Made by a program: the position numbers and the translations under genes. The notes under the pieces are model-generated. The model was given only the letters and a program-made list of their open reading frames with translations, had not been told where the DNA came from and did no database searches. Positions 24,637 through 34,713 of a DNA stretch of 64,000 bases are shown here, piece after piece. The first letter of the stretch is position 1. The number at the start of each line of letters is the position of its first letter. This stretch comes from Leptospira langatensis (GTDB lineage: Bacteria; Spirochaetota; Leptospiria; Leptospirales; Leptospiraceae): positions 248,001 to 312,000 of the forward strand of contig NZ_RQER01000006.1 of the NCBI RefSeq assembly GCF_004770615.1. Reading direction: 5' to 3'.

Positions 24637-25914
24637 TCAGGTAGCAAGTTCCGCATTTTCGGGGATCGCAATTTCCTTCTTCGTAGAGATCGCAAAGATG
24701 GAGACTGCAGTGATCACACATAAAGCCCCGGCTAGCATAAACGCATTATCATAATGTCCTTGGGTTGTCCTAAGATAACCTGCTCCGTACGCTGCAGTTG
24801 CGGAACCGACCTGGTGGAATGCGACCACCCATCCAAACATCATTCCCACTTTTTCTCGTCCGAACGTTTTCGCAGTTAAGGCTACTGTAGGAGGAACTGT
24901 GGCGATCCAATCCAATCCGTAAAACACTGCAAACAGAGAAAGTTTATCCGATTCAGGATCAAATGCCTGGGGAAGAAGAAGCAAAGAAAATCCTCTCAAA
25001 CCATAATATGCGAATAATAGGATCTTATTATTTACTCTATCGGATAACCAACCTGAGCCGACAGTTCCTACAAGATCGCAAAGACCCATGAGCGCCAAAA
25101 GACTTGCTGCTCTTACTTCAGGGATCCCATGATCCGAACAAGCAGGCACCATATGGGTTCCCACGAGTCCGTTCGTGCTCGCACCACAGATAAAGAAACT
25201 CCCGGCTAAAAGCCAGAAATTCTTGGATCTCATTCCTTCTCTCAATGCGTTGATCGCTTCTAAGAAAGGATTTCCTCCGGGAGGAGAAGGGATCGCATCT
25301 CCTTCTTTCGCACCGTATGGCAGAAGATCCATCTGCTTCGGAGAGTCCTTCATTAAGATCAACACCGTAGGCAATAAGATCCCAAGAACGATTGCGACAG
25401 TATACACTGCGTTTCTCCATCCTTCTTTTTCTGTTAAAGATGCAAGCAAAGGAAGAAATACGATCTGTCCTGTAGCAGTGCTCGCAGTCAGAATTCCCAT
25501 CAAGAGTCCTCTATGGGTTACGAACCAACGATTGACTACGGTAGCTCCCAATACTAAGGCCGCCATCCCGGAGCCGAAACCCACCATAATTCCCCAAAGA
25601 ACGACCAATTCCCAGTTGGTTCGCATAATCGTTGTTAGCAGAATTCCAGTGATCAGCAAAACTAATCCTAGGATCATGATCCGTTTTAATCCAAAACGAT
25701 TCATGAGACCTGCGGCAAATGGTCCGACCAATCCGTAGAGCAACAAGTTTACCGAAACTGCAAACGATATGGCGGACCTATCCCAACCAAATTCCTTTTC
25801 TAGAGGAAGAATAAGAATGCCTGGCATGGAGCGAACTCCTGCGGCGACGATTAACGTAAAGAAGGTTACGATCAGTACAATCCACCCATAGTGGAAAGGA
25901 AGGCGTCTAGTCAA
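24637..25914 (-). CDS. MFS transporter (monocarboxylate/oxalate-formate antiporter type)
   Basis: 12-helix secondary transporter of 425 residues. It begins FHYGWIVLIVTFFTLIVAAGVRS, typical of the OFA/monocarboxylate group, contains the loop 2-3 motif NRFGLKR and a large central loop with DSPKQMDLLPYG before helix 7. Likely substrate is a small carboxylate, but this cannot be fixed from sequence. The start is a TTG at 25914 with AGGGG six bases before it. A 32-base near-palindrome (25932-25963) lies directly upstream, so expression is probably controlled by an unlinked repressor. Confidence 0.83.
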   Translation of the reverse strand: MTRRLPFHYGWIVLIVTFFTLIVAAGVRSMPGILILPLEKEFGWDRSAISFAVSVNLLLYGLVGPFAAGLMNRFGLKRIMILGLVLLITGILLTTIMRTNWELVVLWGIMVGFGSGMAALVLGATVVNRWFVTHRGLLMGILTASTATGQIVFLPLLASLTEKEGWRNAVYTVAIVLGILLPTVLILMKDSPKQMDLLPYGAKEGDAIPSPPGGNPFLEAINALREGMRSKNFWLLAGSFFICGASTNGLVGTHMVPACSDHGIPEVRAASLLALMGLCDLVGTVGSGWLSDRVNNKILLFAYYGLRGFSLLLLPQAFDPESDKLSLFAVFYGLDWIATVPPTVALTAKTFGREKVGMMFGWVVAFHQVGSATAAYGAGYLRTTQGHYDNAFMLAGALCVITAVSIFAISTKKEIAIPENAELAT

Positions 25915-25931
25915 GTTGATCCCCTGTTCTA

Positions 25932-25963
25932 TATATAGAAGGTCTAGAGAGACCTCTTATATA
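25932..25963. promoter_or_regulatory. Near-palindromic operator upstream of the MFS gene
   Basis: Arms TATATAGAAGGTCT and AGACCTCTTATATA around AGAG; 12 of 14 positions are symmetric and the inner AGGTCT/AGACCT is perfect. It starts 18 bases before the TTG start and overlaps an A/T-rich region suitable for a -10 box. No regulator gene is adjacent. Confidence 0.6.
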
Positions 25964-26088
25964 TTTTGACTTTTCATAGGGGCAAAAGTTTCTGCAAGTC
26001 CCTAATCCCATTTGTTTCCACTTTGATACAAAAACATCTTGCTAGAAGAAGATTTTAAAATAGAAAGTGCCTCCCGAAGGAGAGGATC

Positions 26089-28074
26089 ATGAAAAAGAAA
26101 ATCCTAAATTACTTTTTAGTCGGAACTGTTTTACTCGTTCTTCTGCTTACCGCGCTTTACTATTTCTCTTCTCGTCCGACTGACATTATGACCTTCGACG
26201 ATCCGCACCATACGGATCGTCCCACTGCAAAAGGTTCCAAGCTTATGGTTGCGAGCGGACATCCACTCGCAACCCAGGCGGCTTTAGATATCTTAGAGTC
26301 CGGAGGGAACGCGGCAGATGCAGGAATGGCGGCATTACTCGTGTTGAACGTCACCCAAGGAGAAGAAGCTTCCTTTCCCGGAGTGGCGCCCCTGTTATAC
26401 TACGATCAAGCAAGCAAGAAGGTCAGTAGTTATATTGGCACAGGCACTGCTCCGGCAAAAGCAACCATCCAGTATTTCAAGGAAAGAGGATACGATACCA
26501 TTCCGATGTTAAAGTATTCTTCGCAGTTAGTCCCCGCCTCTCCCGATGTATTGATAGCCATGCTTAAAAAATACGGGACCAAATCCTTTTCCGAGATCAG
26601 CAAACCTGCGATCCGGATCGCAGAAGAAGGTTTTCCAGTTCACAAGATCTTGATGCGAAACCTGAACATGAATATATTCAAGAGACTTGGATTTCGTTTC
26701 CTTCTACCATACAACGCAGAAATATACTTGGAGGGAAAATGGTGGAAGCCACTATATCATAAGGAAAGATTCAAGAGGCCCGCACTTGCCGCCACCTTAC
26801 AGGAATTGGCCAACCAAGAAACACAATCCTTGTCCAAAGGAAGTTCCAGAGACGAAGCATTAGAAGCGGTACGAAATTATTTTTATAAGGGACCGATCGC
26901 CGATAAGATCGCCAAGGCCCATGAACAACATGACGGCACTATCGTAAAATCGGATCTAGAAAGATATACCGGGGATTGGGAAACACCACTTACTGGAAAT
27001 TTCGGACCATATACCATCTTCGCAAATCGGACCTGGAACCAAGGAGCAGTGGTTCCTATGGTGCTGCAGATCTTAGAAGGTACGGATCTCAAGTCTATGG
27101 GCCATAACTCGAAAGAGTATATTCATACAGTGATCCAAGCTATAGAGTTAGTCATGGCGGATCGTGAAAAATATTTCGGAGACCCTGCCTATGTCGCCGT
27201 TCCGGAAAAAGGTCTATTAAATAAAGATTATGCAGAAGAAAGAAGAAAGCTCCTACAAGAAAAGGCATTCGGAAAGCTTCCTCCTTTCGGGGATCCCTTC
27301 CTTTTCGAGAGCTCTAAGAATGAGAAAAGGGCCGCTTCTTTACAGAAAACTACTTCTTTTGATGAAAAGAGAACAGCTTCGTCTAAAAGAATCATATCTT
27401 CTTCTGAAAATAATCCTACATTCGCTCTCAACCAAGGATCCGATCTCAAATACAGTCCTTCTTTCTGGGAGAGAACGGATAGTGGAAAAGTGGGAAGAGA
27501 CACGACCTACTTGAGTATTATCGACGCCCAAGGAAATTCCCTCTCCTTAACTCCGAGCGATTTTCCCCAATCGCCTATGATCGAGGGAGACATCACTCTT
27601 GGGATCCGAATGACGCAATTCCGATTGGATCCGGATCATCCTTCTTCTTTGGTACCTGGAAAAAGACCTACAATAACGCCTAACGCGTCCATGGTATTCA
27701 AGGACGGAAAATTCTGGATGGCATTCGGAACCCCTGGCGGAGACATGCAAACCCAAGCAGTGGTCCAGGTATTTTTGAATCTGGTAGTGTTCGGCATGGA
27801 TCCGCAACAAGCTGTGAGCGCTCCTCGATTTCGATCCTTGAACTGGCCGGATTCCTTCTCACCTCATAAATACTACCCTGGCAGAATAGAACTAGAAGAG
27901 GAAATCTATAAGTCCCAAGGAAAGGCCTTGGAGCAATTGGGTTATGAAGTTCTAGAAAGAGAAAAATGGGAGTACGATTTCGGAGCTCCATGTATCTCTC
28001 TCAAAGATCCGAAGACCGGAATTCTATACGGAGGAGCGGATCCTAGAAAAGAATCCTGGGCCCAAGGAAAATAA
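26089..28074 (+). CDS. ggt: Gamma-glutamyltransferase-family protein
   Basis: 661-residue Ntn-hydrolase precursor with one N-terminal hydrophobic segment (residues 5-27) that anchors or exports it to the periplasm. Large-subunit motifs MVASGHPLATQAALDILESGGN and GTGTAPAKAT; the small subunit should start at the autocleavage threonine, Thr472 in GRDTTYLSIIDAQGN. PGKRPTITPNASMVF and FGTPGGDMQTQAVVQV are the gamma-glutamyl binding part. Just before the cleavage site, residues about 408-465 form a Ser/Lys/Glu-rich segment absent from typical family members. It would cleave or transfer the gamma-glutamyl group of glutathione-like compounds. ATG preceded by GGAGAGG. Confidence 0.88.
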   Translation: MKKKILNYFLVGTVLLVLLLTALYYFSSRPTDIMTFDDPHHTDRPTAKGSKLMVASGHPLATQAALDILESGGNAADAGMAALLVLNVTQGEEASFPGVAPLLYYDQASKKVSSYIGTGTAPAKATIQYFKERGYDTIPMLKYSSQLVPASPDVLIAMLKKYGTKSFSEISKPAIRIAEEGFPVHKILMRNLNMNIFKRLGFRFLLPYNAEIYLEGKWWKPLYHKERFKRPALAATLQELANQETQSLSKGSSRDEALEAVRNYFYKGPIADKIAKAHEQHDGTIVKSDLERYTGDWETPLTGNFGPYTIFANRTWNQGAVVPMVLQILEGTDLKSMGHNSKEYIHTVIQAIELVMADREKYFGDPAYVAVPEKGLLNKDYAEERRKLLQEKAFGKLPPFGDPFLFESSKNEKRAASLQKTTSFDEKRTASSKRIISSSENNPTFALNQGSDLKYSPSFWERTDSGKVGRDTTYLSIIDAQGNSLSLTPSDFPQSPMIEGDITLGIRMTQFRLDPDHPSSLVPGKRPTITPNASMVFKDGKFWMAFGTPGGDMQTQAVVQVFLNLVVFGMDPQQAVSAPRFRSLNWPDSFSPHKYYPGRIELEEEIYKSQGKALEQLGYEVLEREKWEYDFGAPCISLKDPKTGILYGGADPRKESWAQGK

Positions 28075-28186
28075 TTCGTCTTTTTGAAATTCCATTTGGA
28101 TATTCCCAGGGAAATCGATCTTGCCCTGGGAGCTTCTTCTTGTAATTTGATAACGTATATCATACTTCCTAGTCCAGGAGCTTCGC

Positions 28187-29206
28187 ATGAAAAAAAGAAG
28201 AATAGGCAAAACCGCTTTATCCGTATCCGAAATTTGTATGGGGACCATGACCTTTGGTTCCACCTGCGACGAAAAAGAGGCGCATAAGATCCTAGATCGC
28301 GCGTATGATGCCGACATTGATTTCTTCGATACTGCGGAAATCTATCCTGTTCCTCCCGATGCAAAGTATGTACATGAAACGGAGAAGATCTTCGGGAAAT
28401 GGCTCAAGAACAAGAATAGGGATTCGATCATAATCGCGACCAAGGTCTGCGGTTCCGGAACCACTTGGTTTTCTCCACCCGTAAGAGAAGGAAGGACCGC
28501 TCTCGATCGCAGGAATATCAAAGTGGCCATCGAAGGAAGTCTGAAACGACTCGGCACGGACTATGTGGACTTATACCAAACTCATTGGCCGGATCACGAT
28601 TTCGGCTTCGAAGAAACCCTAGAGGCTCTTACAGAACTCATAGACGAAGGAAAGGTAAGATTCATTGGATCCAGCAATGAGACTGCTTGGGGAACCATGA
28701 AGAGTCTTGCAGTCTCTCAAGAGAATCGACTCGCACGATACGAATCCATTCAGAACAATTTCAGTATTTTGAACAGAAGGTTTGAAGACGCTCTTTCCGA
28801 TATTTGCAGAAGAGAACAGATCAGTCTTCTTCCTTATTCTCCCTTGGCAGGTGGAGTTCTAACAGGAAAGTATAATGTTCCTACCCCTCCCGAAAATGCT
28901 AGGTTCAGTCGTTATGCTAAACTTCCTACGGAAAGACAAAGAAGAATGGCAAATCGCTTCTTGAACGAAGGAACTCTCACATCTACCAAAGAACTGATGA
29001 GCATAGCGCAAGAAGCAGGAATGAGTGTGACCACGCTTGCGGTTGCCTGGTCCAAGCAGCATGACTATGTGGCTTCTACCATTATAGGCGCGAATACTGT
29101 AGAGCAGTTAGAGGAAAGTCTTAAGGCAGCGGACCTGATCTTAACCGAGGATATTTTGAAAAAGATAGACGAGGTTTCTAAAAAGATCCCGTATCCGATG
29201 GGCTGA
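28187..29206 (+). CDS. Aldo/keto reductase (Tas/YajO-like)
   Basis: NADPH-dependent oxidoreductase with a TIM-barrel fold, 339 residues. FFDTAEIYP holds the catalytic Asp and Tyr, ATKVCG the Lys, and [12 protein letters not shown] the His; the C-terminal [15 protein letters not shown] region binds the cofactor phosphate. The WPD tail of that motif is typical of the Tas subgroup. Physiological carbonyl substrate unknown. ATG 28187. A short hairpin overlaps its stop. Confidence 0.88.
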   Translation: MKKRRIGKTALSVSEICMGTMTFGSTCDEKEAHKILDRAYDADIDFFDTAEIYPVPPDAKYVHETEKIFGKWLKNKNRDSIIIATKVCGSGTTWFSPPVREGRTALDRRNIKVAIEGSLKRLGTDYVDLYQTHWPDHDFGFEETLEALTELIDEGKVRFIGSSNETAWGTMKSLAVSQENRLARYESIQNNFSILNRRFEDALSDICRREQISLLPYSPLAGGVLTGKYNVPTPPENARFSRYAKLPTERQRRMANRFLNEGTLTSTKELMSIAQEAGMSVTTLAVAWSKQHDYVASTIIGANTVEQLEESLKAADLILTEDILKKIDEVSKKIPYPMG

Positions 29207-29222
29207 TCCGGAACTCCGGATC
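29205..29222. other. Short hairpin at the end of the aldo/keto reductase gene
   Basis: Perfect arms GATCCGGA and TCCGGATC with a two-base loop, beginning within the stop codon. Located between convergent genes, it may help termination, but there is no T-run. Confidence 0.35.
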
Positions 29223-29263
29223 TTACATTTCCTGATTTGGATCCATCTATTTGTTACGATCCA

Positions 29264-29944
29264 TTAGCGATGCCAGACTTCTTCTTCTGAGATCGTTTCC
29301 GGTTTTTCTCCGGCGAATTCCGGAAACGACTTGAAGAAGCCCGTAATCAAATAAGGGATCACATCAAACATCGGACCGGACCGACCTTCTCCCTCTACAT
29401 TCGCTTTTAATAATACGCTTGTGGGGATCCCTCTGTATGTTCTTCCATCGTAGATCACTATCTTAAAGACCACATCGTAGAAGTTCTCATAGTATGGGGT
29501 TGAGCCACTGGCTCTATAAATTCCTGAGTACCCGCCAAAAAGTCCCAAGCCACCGAAAGTAGGAGAAGTTCCTACCCTGCCGGACACTCCACCGTAGGAA
29601 TGATAGAGCATTCCTCTTCTGCTAGTCCATCCCCCGAAGGCACCCAATGCGATCTTGGAGCTGATCAAACTTCCCCGAGGTACAATTAGAACATCATAAG
29701 ATATTAATAGATCCGCCTTATTGGATTCTACTTCCTGGTATCCTTTCTGAGAAAGTTTTTCTCGGATCAGATCTGCGTGTTCCAGGATCACCACCTTAGG
29801 CGCATCTCCTACAAAAGGCAGGAACGCGTACGTCTTATCGTGAAAGACCAGTGTCCTAGATTTCTCCACTTCCAAATGCGACTTCACTTGTAGAGGAGAA
29901 CAAGCGATGAATTTCAGCAGAAGCAAGGGGACAAGGATTCTCAT
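29264..29944 (-). CDS. DUF4136-type lipoprotein
   Basis: 226 residues. The signal peptide MRILVPLLLLKFIACS ends in a lipobox-like FIAC. The rest matches the DUF4136 pattern: short strand TYAFLPF, a helix of variable residues, KADLLISYDVLI near the centre, a Gly/Ser/Tyr-rich loop (GGVSGRVGTSPTFGGLGLFG), and the late strand YDVVFKIVIYDGRT. Function of the family is unknown; envelope location is inferred from the lipobox. It lies 40 bases downstream of trkA on the same strand. Confidence 0.75.
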   Translation of the reverse strand: MRILVPLLLLKFIACSPLQVKSHLEVEKSRTLVFHDKTYAFLPFVGDAPKVVILEHADLIREKLSQKGYQEVESNKADLLISYDVLIVPRGSLISSKIALGAFGGWTSRRGMLYHSYGGVSGRVGTSPTFGGLGLFGGYSGIYRASGSTPYYENFYDVVFKIVIYDGRTYRGIPTSVLLKANVEGEGRSGPMFDVIPYLITGFFKSFPEFAGEKPETISEEEVWHR

Positions 29945-29983
29945 GGTCGTCTTTTATATTTAGACCGAATTATAGTCCCATTT

Positions 29984-30670
29984 TCAGTGTTTGCCCACTA
30001 ACTTTTCCAGATCCTCATTCTTGCCAAAGAGAACCAGAATATCCCCTTCTGCAAAGACTAGATGAGGAGAAGGGATGCCTAGTATATCTTCGGGTGTATT
30101 TGTTTTGCGTCTGGACTTTTTAGGTCGCTTAACTGTGATCAGATTTAAATTCCAATCTTCTCTCAGATTTATCCCGGACACGGTTTTTCCCCAGAAATGT
30201 TTCGGAGCCAAGGCTTCCAGGATCCTATACTCCGCTCCAAGTAAGGTCACTCCTTTTACGCTGCTATGCGCAAGAAGCTCCGCCATGGAATGAGCTGCCT
30301 GTTCTTCCGGATTGAATAAGTTTTCGATCCCAAGCATCTGCAAGACCCTTTTGTTCAGATCGGATTGATAGCGCGCATAAATATTCGAGACCCCTATCTT
30401 TTTCAATGCGTCGGCGGTCACGATCAAATTCTCAAAATTATCGCCGATGGCCACAACAACGGAATCCATTTCATCCAGGCCATGTTCCTTCAACTCCGAC
30501 TCATCTGTGGAATCGATCGCCACGCAATAGGTGCAATATTCTTGGATACGATCTATCTTATTCTTATCCTGATCTACTGCTGTAACTTCCTGGCCGTCCT
30601 CGTGAAGTCTCTTCACAAGTTCGATCCCAAAGTCGCCTAACCCAATCACTGCGATCTTCTTCTTTCTCAT
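29984..30670 (-). CDS. TrkA/KtrA potassium channel gating subunit
   Basis: 228-residue cytoplasmic RCK protein. The N-terminal Rossmann fold begins KIAVIGLGDFGIELV (G-x-G-x-x-G) and ends the second strand in Asp, as in NAD/ATP-binding RCK domains; VVVAIGDNFENLI and ARYQSDLNKRVL are typical. The C-terminal part (from about residue 150) is an RCK_C domain that often binds c-di-AMP or metal. It forms a ring that gates the TrkH-like channel encoded 12 bases upstream. Confidence 0.9.
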   Translation of the reverse strand: MRKKKIAVIGLGDFGIELVKRLHEDGQEVTAVDQDKNKIDRIQEYCTYCVAIDSTDESELKEHGLDEMDSVVVAIGDNFENLIVTADALKKIGVSNIYARYQSDLNKRVLQMLGIENLFNPEEQAAHSMAELLAHSSVKGVTLLGAEYRILEALAPKHFWGKTVSGINLREDWNLNLITVKRPKKSRRKTNTPEDILGIPSPHLVFAEGDILVLFGKNEDLEKLVGKH

Positions 30671-30682
30671 ATGAATCTTCCT

Positions 30683-32488
30683 TTAGCCGACAACCACGTA
30701 TTCTTCCGGATACCAATATCTTCTGGGCTTGCGTTTAGGGACGAAAGCCAATAATACCGTAAGGACCCCTACCCTTCCCACAAACATAACGAAGCAAAGA
30801 AGAAGTTTCCCCGGGGTCCCAAGTTCCCCAGTAATTCCCCGAGAAAGGCCTGTAGTCCCGTAAGCGGAAACTACTTCGTAGCAGATGTCCAGAAAAGGCA
30901 AAGGCTTTTCAAAACAGACCAAGAAGAATACACCGGTAAATATTATAAAAAACGAAAGTATGATCGCGACTGAGGCGCGGGACAGGGAACTTTCCGCAAC
31001 CGTCCTTCCAAAAACGTCCACCCTCTCTTTTCCGGTAAAGAATTGATAGAACTGAAGCCCGGACAAAGCCAGAGTCGAGGTTTTGATCCCTCCTCCCGTC
31101 GAATTCGGAGAGGCTCCGACCCACATAAGAAAAAGGCTCACGAACACCATCGGGACCCCCATGGATTGCATATTCAAAGTATTGAATCCTGCCGTTCGAG
31201 TGGTAATGGAATAGAACAAAGAATGAAAGGAAGCATCTATCCAGGTAAGTCCCTGCAAACTATATTTCCTTTCCAAGATCCAGTAGGAGATCCAACCGAA
31301 TACGATCAAGAACAAGGTAGTGATCAGGATGAGCTTTGAGCCCAAGGAAAATCTATACTTTGACCCTTCCCAAACCTTAGATTTCTTAAGGAGCTGATTC
31401 ACCGTAGGAAAGCCAAGCCCTCCGAATACGATCAGGATCATAATGGAAGAAAGGAAAAAATAAGATTCTTTCAAGTATGGTTCTGCCAATCCTTTCGGGA
31501 ATAAGGCGAATCCAGCATTACAAAAAGCTGTTATAGAATGGAACAAACTATAAAAGATACGCTCATTTTCCGGGATCCCGGAATCTTTCGGAAAACTAAG
31601 ATACAATAGAACAAAACCGATCCCTTCGATCGCAAAAGTTTGGTACGCCACTTGTTTCAGGATAGACCCTGCTCTTCCTATAGTCTCTTGGGAGAATAGG
31701 TCCTTCACGATCAACTTCTCGGTTACGGAAACCTGACCTTCCAAAACCAAAGCGAAGAAAACGGTCAAGGTCATCAACCCAAGACCGCCTAACTGCACCA
31801 AGACCATCAAGACCACTTGTCCCGTTCCTGTGAGATCTTTTGCTACGTCTATGGTACTCAAACCGGTCACGCAGACTGCACTCACGGCAGTAAAGAAAAG
31901 ATCTACGAGATGAATAGGTTTTGCTTCCGCTCTAGGCAAACAAAGTGCTGCCGTCCCGAGCAAGATCAAAAGAGCAAAGCTCCCAGTCATCACGAGAGAA
32001 GGAGAAACTTTTCCGAAGGACATTCTGGCCCTTCTCAAAAAATGGGCAAAGCCTCCGAATGCCAATGTGATCTGACTGATAGATAAAAACAAAAGCACCG
32101 CTTCTTCGGTCCTTCTCTGAGAGGAAGTGATCCAAGATTCAATACTATCCTCGAACAGTAGTTGAAGGATCACCACTAGGACAACGGCGATCTCTACCTT
32201 ATGCTCTCTTAAATAAGAAGCGTACGAATCTAAGGTAAAAATAAAACTCAGGATCTCATAAAGGACCAAGGACCAAACGATGCAGACAGTGAGCAAACGA
32301 AGAGGATGAACGAGCTCGCTAGAATAATAAAAGCCGTATAAGAAAATCAGGATAAATAAGGAAAGGATCCCGAACAAACCGAAGACAACTCGAAGAGTCG
32401 GTCGGATATAACTATCAAAGAAAAAGGAAACTTCTCTCCATCTCAAAATCCAGGAAGCGAAAGACCCGTTTTTTTCGGAGAAAGACAT
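30683..32488 (-). CDS. TrkH/KtrB-type potassium uptake membrane protein
   Basis: 601-residue potassium transporter of the superfamily with four M1-P-M2 repeats. Selectivity-filter loops can be read: FTAVSAVCVTGLSTID, FHSITAFCNAGFALFP, YSITTRTAGFNTLNM and EVVSAYGTTGLSRG, each with the central Gly. An additional N-terminal membrane region of about 150 residues precedes the core. It works with the RCK protein encoded next to it. It starts 7 bases after the upstream hypothetical gene, suggesting an operon. Confidence 0.92.
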   Translation of the reverse strand: MSFSEKNGSFASWILRWREVSFFFDSYIRPTLRVVFGLFGILSLFILIFLYGFYYSSELVHPLRLLTVCIVWSLVLYEILSFIFTLDSYASYLREHKVEIAVVLVVILQLLFEDSIESWITSSQRRTEEAVLLFLSISQITLAFGGFAHFLRRARMSFGKVSPSLVMTGSFALLILLGTAALCLPRAEAKPIHLVDLFFTAVSAVCVTGLSTIDVAKDLTGTGQVVLMVLVQLGGLGLMTLTVFFALVLEGQVSVTEKLIVKDLFSQETIGRAGSILKQVAYQTFAIEGIGFVLLYLSFPKDSGIPENERIFYSLFHSITAFCNAGFALFPKGLAEPYLKESYFFLSSIMILIVFGGLGFPTVNQLLKKSKVWEGSKYRFSLGSKLILITTLFLIVFGWISYWILERKYSLQGLTWIDASFHSLFYSITTRTAGFNTLNMQSMGVPMVFVSLFLMWVGASPNSTGGGIKTSTLALSGLQFYQFFTGKERVDVFGRTVAESSLSRASVAIILSFFIIFTGVFFLVCFEKPLPFLDICYEVVSAYGTTGLSRGITGELGTPGKLLLCFVMFVGRVGVLTVLLAFVPKRKPRRYWYPEEYVVVG

Positions 32489-32495
32489 GAGAGGT

Positions 32496-33275
32496 TCAGA
32501 AACTTACGCTGAAAATTTCCAGGTCCATTCTATACTCAAGACTTCTAGAATAGATACCGTATCCAGGCATTGCCTTAGGGTGGATCGCCTCGGAGAGCTT
32601 GTCCGGAACAGTAGGATTCGGAGTGGGACTCTCCGGTTGGTTTTCCCGCTTCATTCTATCATAATCACGCAGGTCCAACCAGGCATTCGCAAGAGCCAAT
32701 GTAGTTGCGATCCCGGCAACCAACCATCCTCCGTCAAAACTCTTTTGGTATCCGGGATTCGCCGCGCTCACGGAAGCATAGCTCAATCCGGCGGCCAAAG
32801 GAAGAGTCATAAAGAAGATAATAGAAAATCTCCGAAGCCTAGTCTCCGTATAAGGTTCATGGTCCTTTCCGAAATCCTCTAGTTTCTTCTTTCTATTTTT
32901 TGATTCCTCTTGTTGTCTTTGCAAAGCTTCCACATTTACTTCGCCGGTAACAGGATTGAATAATCCGTCGTCCTGTCTGTTCTGATTCGGATTTATGGTA
33001 CGTCTGGTCCCTTGGCTTCCTGCGCCAGTAGGCAAACCGCTTTGAAAAGGCACCTGCACGTTACGCGGGTTCACCAAGGGAGGCTTGTCCATCTTTGGAG
33101 GAATGGTATATTCCCTAAATCCGTCGGGAGATCTATCGTCCCTGAAATTTCGGAGATTATAATCGTACGGATCCGAGAAATCACTTTGCTGTGCGTAATT
33201 CGGAACGGAGCATAGAAGAAGCAGTCCGATCAAAATATTCCGAAAACCTCGGTCCAAAAAAGAAGATCCTCTCAT
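32496..33275 (-). CDS. Hypothetical exported membrane protein in the trk operon
   Basis: 259 residues, unrecognised. A signal peptide ([15 protein letters not shown]) is followed by a disordered Pro/Asn/Gln-rich part of about 80 residues, a charged helix [16 protein letters not shown], and two hydrophobic segments near residues 152-172 and 185-200 ([38 protein letters not shown]). It overlaps the upstream deaminase gene by four bases (ATGA) and is 7 bases before trkH, so it is part of the same transcript. Confidence 0.7.
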   Translation of the reverse strand: MRGSSFLDRGFRNILIGLLLLCSVPNYAQQSDFSDPYDYNLRNFRDDRSPDGFREYTIPPKMDKPPLVNPRNVQVPFQSGLPTGAGSQGTRRTINPNQNRQDDGLFNPVTGEVNVEALQRQQEESKNRKKKLEDFGKDHEPYTETRLRRFSIIFFMTLPLAAGLSYASVSAANPGYQKSFDGGWLVAGIATTLALANAWLDLRDYDRMKRENQPESPTPNPTVPDKLSEAIHPKAMPGYGIYSRSLEYRMDLEIFSVSF

Positions 33276-34615
33276 CCGGAATAAGCCTCGTCATTCACTG
33301 GGATCCTTCCGGAGAGGATTTCCGAAGTATATAAGAAAGAATCTCTTCTCACCTTCTCCAATTGGTCCTGGCTTAAACCTAAGGATTCCGCCTTGCGGTA
33401 TTCTTCCCTGATATCCGTTCCGAATATTCCAGGATCATCCGTGGAGATCGTAAATTTCAAACCGTGACGTGCAAAACGGATCAAAGGATGATGCGCCCTA
33501 TCTCGAACCATTCCAATGTATTCGTTGGAACTCGGACAGGACTCTATGATTGCGTGAGTATTTCGAATACGATCCATACAATATTCTTGAAATGCCTTTG
33601 TTTCCGATACCTGGGTTTCCGTAATCGAAATTTCCATCTTTTCCTTATGTCGGATAGAATCCAATTCGGAGCTCAGTCTCTCTCTTGAGGAGATCTCTCC
33701 GTATTTAGAGACTTCTTCCCAATGATCCAAAAGGTATAGCAGAGTATCCTTTCTTTCGGAAGAAGTTTCCGTCACGGTCTTACCTGCATACGCGTTCGGA
33801 TCCATTCCTAGAGCGATCGCATGACCCAACCGATGTGCTCCCCATTCTGCGGATTCCAAGACCCAACGAGACGCAGAAAGAAGGGTCTTGTCTTGAAAGG
33901 ATTCTCCCACATGATAGAGGACAGTCAGCGCAGTGGAAGTTTCGGCCCGATTGTCCTTCTGGACTTGGCCGAGGAATTCCTTTTTGTCCTTCGGGGGAAA
34001 TCCTTCTTCTATATAACAAAAATCTAATCCAACTGTATACTTTCGGATCAAGGAATTCTTTTCCATCATCTCCTTGACCATATCGTATTCGCGGAACACA
34101 TCCCCATCCCTATGCAAGGAGATCACTAAACGAGAAGAAGCCTTGTCACCGAGTTCGGCCTCTGCTTCTGCAAATCCCTCACAAGCAGCCAATGTTTTAG
34201 AATAGATCCCTTCGTACGTATCATTCGGAGCATACATGATCCTGTATTCCCCGAAAGTAACACCTTCTTCGAATTGATCTTTGGTTACTCGCTTGGAAAC
34301 GGATCGGATCTCTTCCGGATTGAATTTGGAAAGAGCTATGATCAGATTGAACTTAGCTTGGAACTCAGGAAAGGGTCCTTGGTGGTTGAAAAGATAGATC
34401 TTTTCGAAATCTTCTTTCGCTTTATAGTCTTCGAAGAAAGTCTCAGTGTGGATCCTCTTTCCGTAAAGTTCTTGGAAGGGTTTCGTAAAGATTTCCCAAC
34501 GAGGAGAAGGATTTTCCAATCCCATCTTCCAAAGTAGCTCAGGCCTCAAGCTACCATATAAATGATTATGAAGGTCCGCAAAGCCAAGCCCCGAACCGAA
34601 TTCTTTTGTACTCAT
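33272..34615 (-). CDS. Adenosine deaminase-family protein
   Basis: 447-residue metal-dependent amidohydrolase. Key motifs: DLHNHLYGS with zinc ligands His16 and His18, YHVGES (third His and a Glu-Ser step), RLGHAI, and [11 protein letters not shown] with the catalytic Asp pair. This set defines adenosine/AMP deaminases; longer than the 330-350 residues of classical Add, so substrate may be adenosine or a related purine. It is the first gene of a run that continues with the exported protein, trkH and trkA. Confidence 0.85.
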   Translation of the reverse strand: MSTKEFGSGLGFADLHNHLYGSLRPELLWKMGLENPSPRWEIFTKPFQELYGKRIHTETFFEDYKAKEDFEKIYLFNHQGPFPEFQAKFNLIIALSKFNPEEIRSVSKRVTKDQFEEGVTFGEYRIMYAPNDTYEGIYSKTLAACEGFAEAEAELGDKASSRLVISLHRDGDVFREYDMVKEMMEKNSLIRKYTVGLDFCYIEEGFPPKDKKEFLGQVQKDNRAETSTALTVLYHVGESFQDKTLLSASRWVLESAEWGAHRLGHAIALGMDPNAYAGKTVTETSSERKDTLLYLLDHWEEVSKYGEISSRERLSSELDSIRHKEKMEISITETQVSETKAFQEYCMDRIRNTHAIIESCPSSNEYIGMVRDRAHHPLIRFARHGLKFTISTDDPGIFGTDIREEYRKAESLGLSQDQLEKVRRDSFLYTSEILSGRIPVNDEAYSG

Positions 34616-34713
34616 CGGCTTTCTGCCATTTTAGTTCGCCAAGCAGGCTAATAAACATTTTTTCCGGGAAAAAATGTTGTTCGCGCATCCATGCCCCCCA
34701 AGTTGGAAGCAGT

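Noticed and set aside
34616..34713. Possible c-di-AMP or other riboswitch before the deaminase-trk operon
   Set aside because: The divergent region is only about 100 bases and shows no recognisable aptamer elements.
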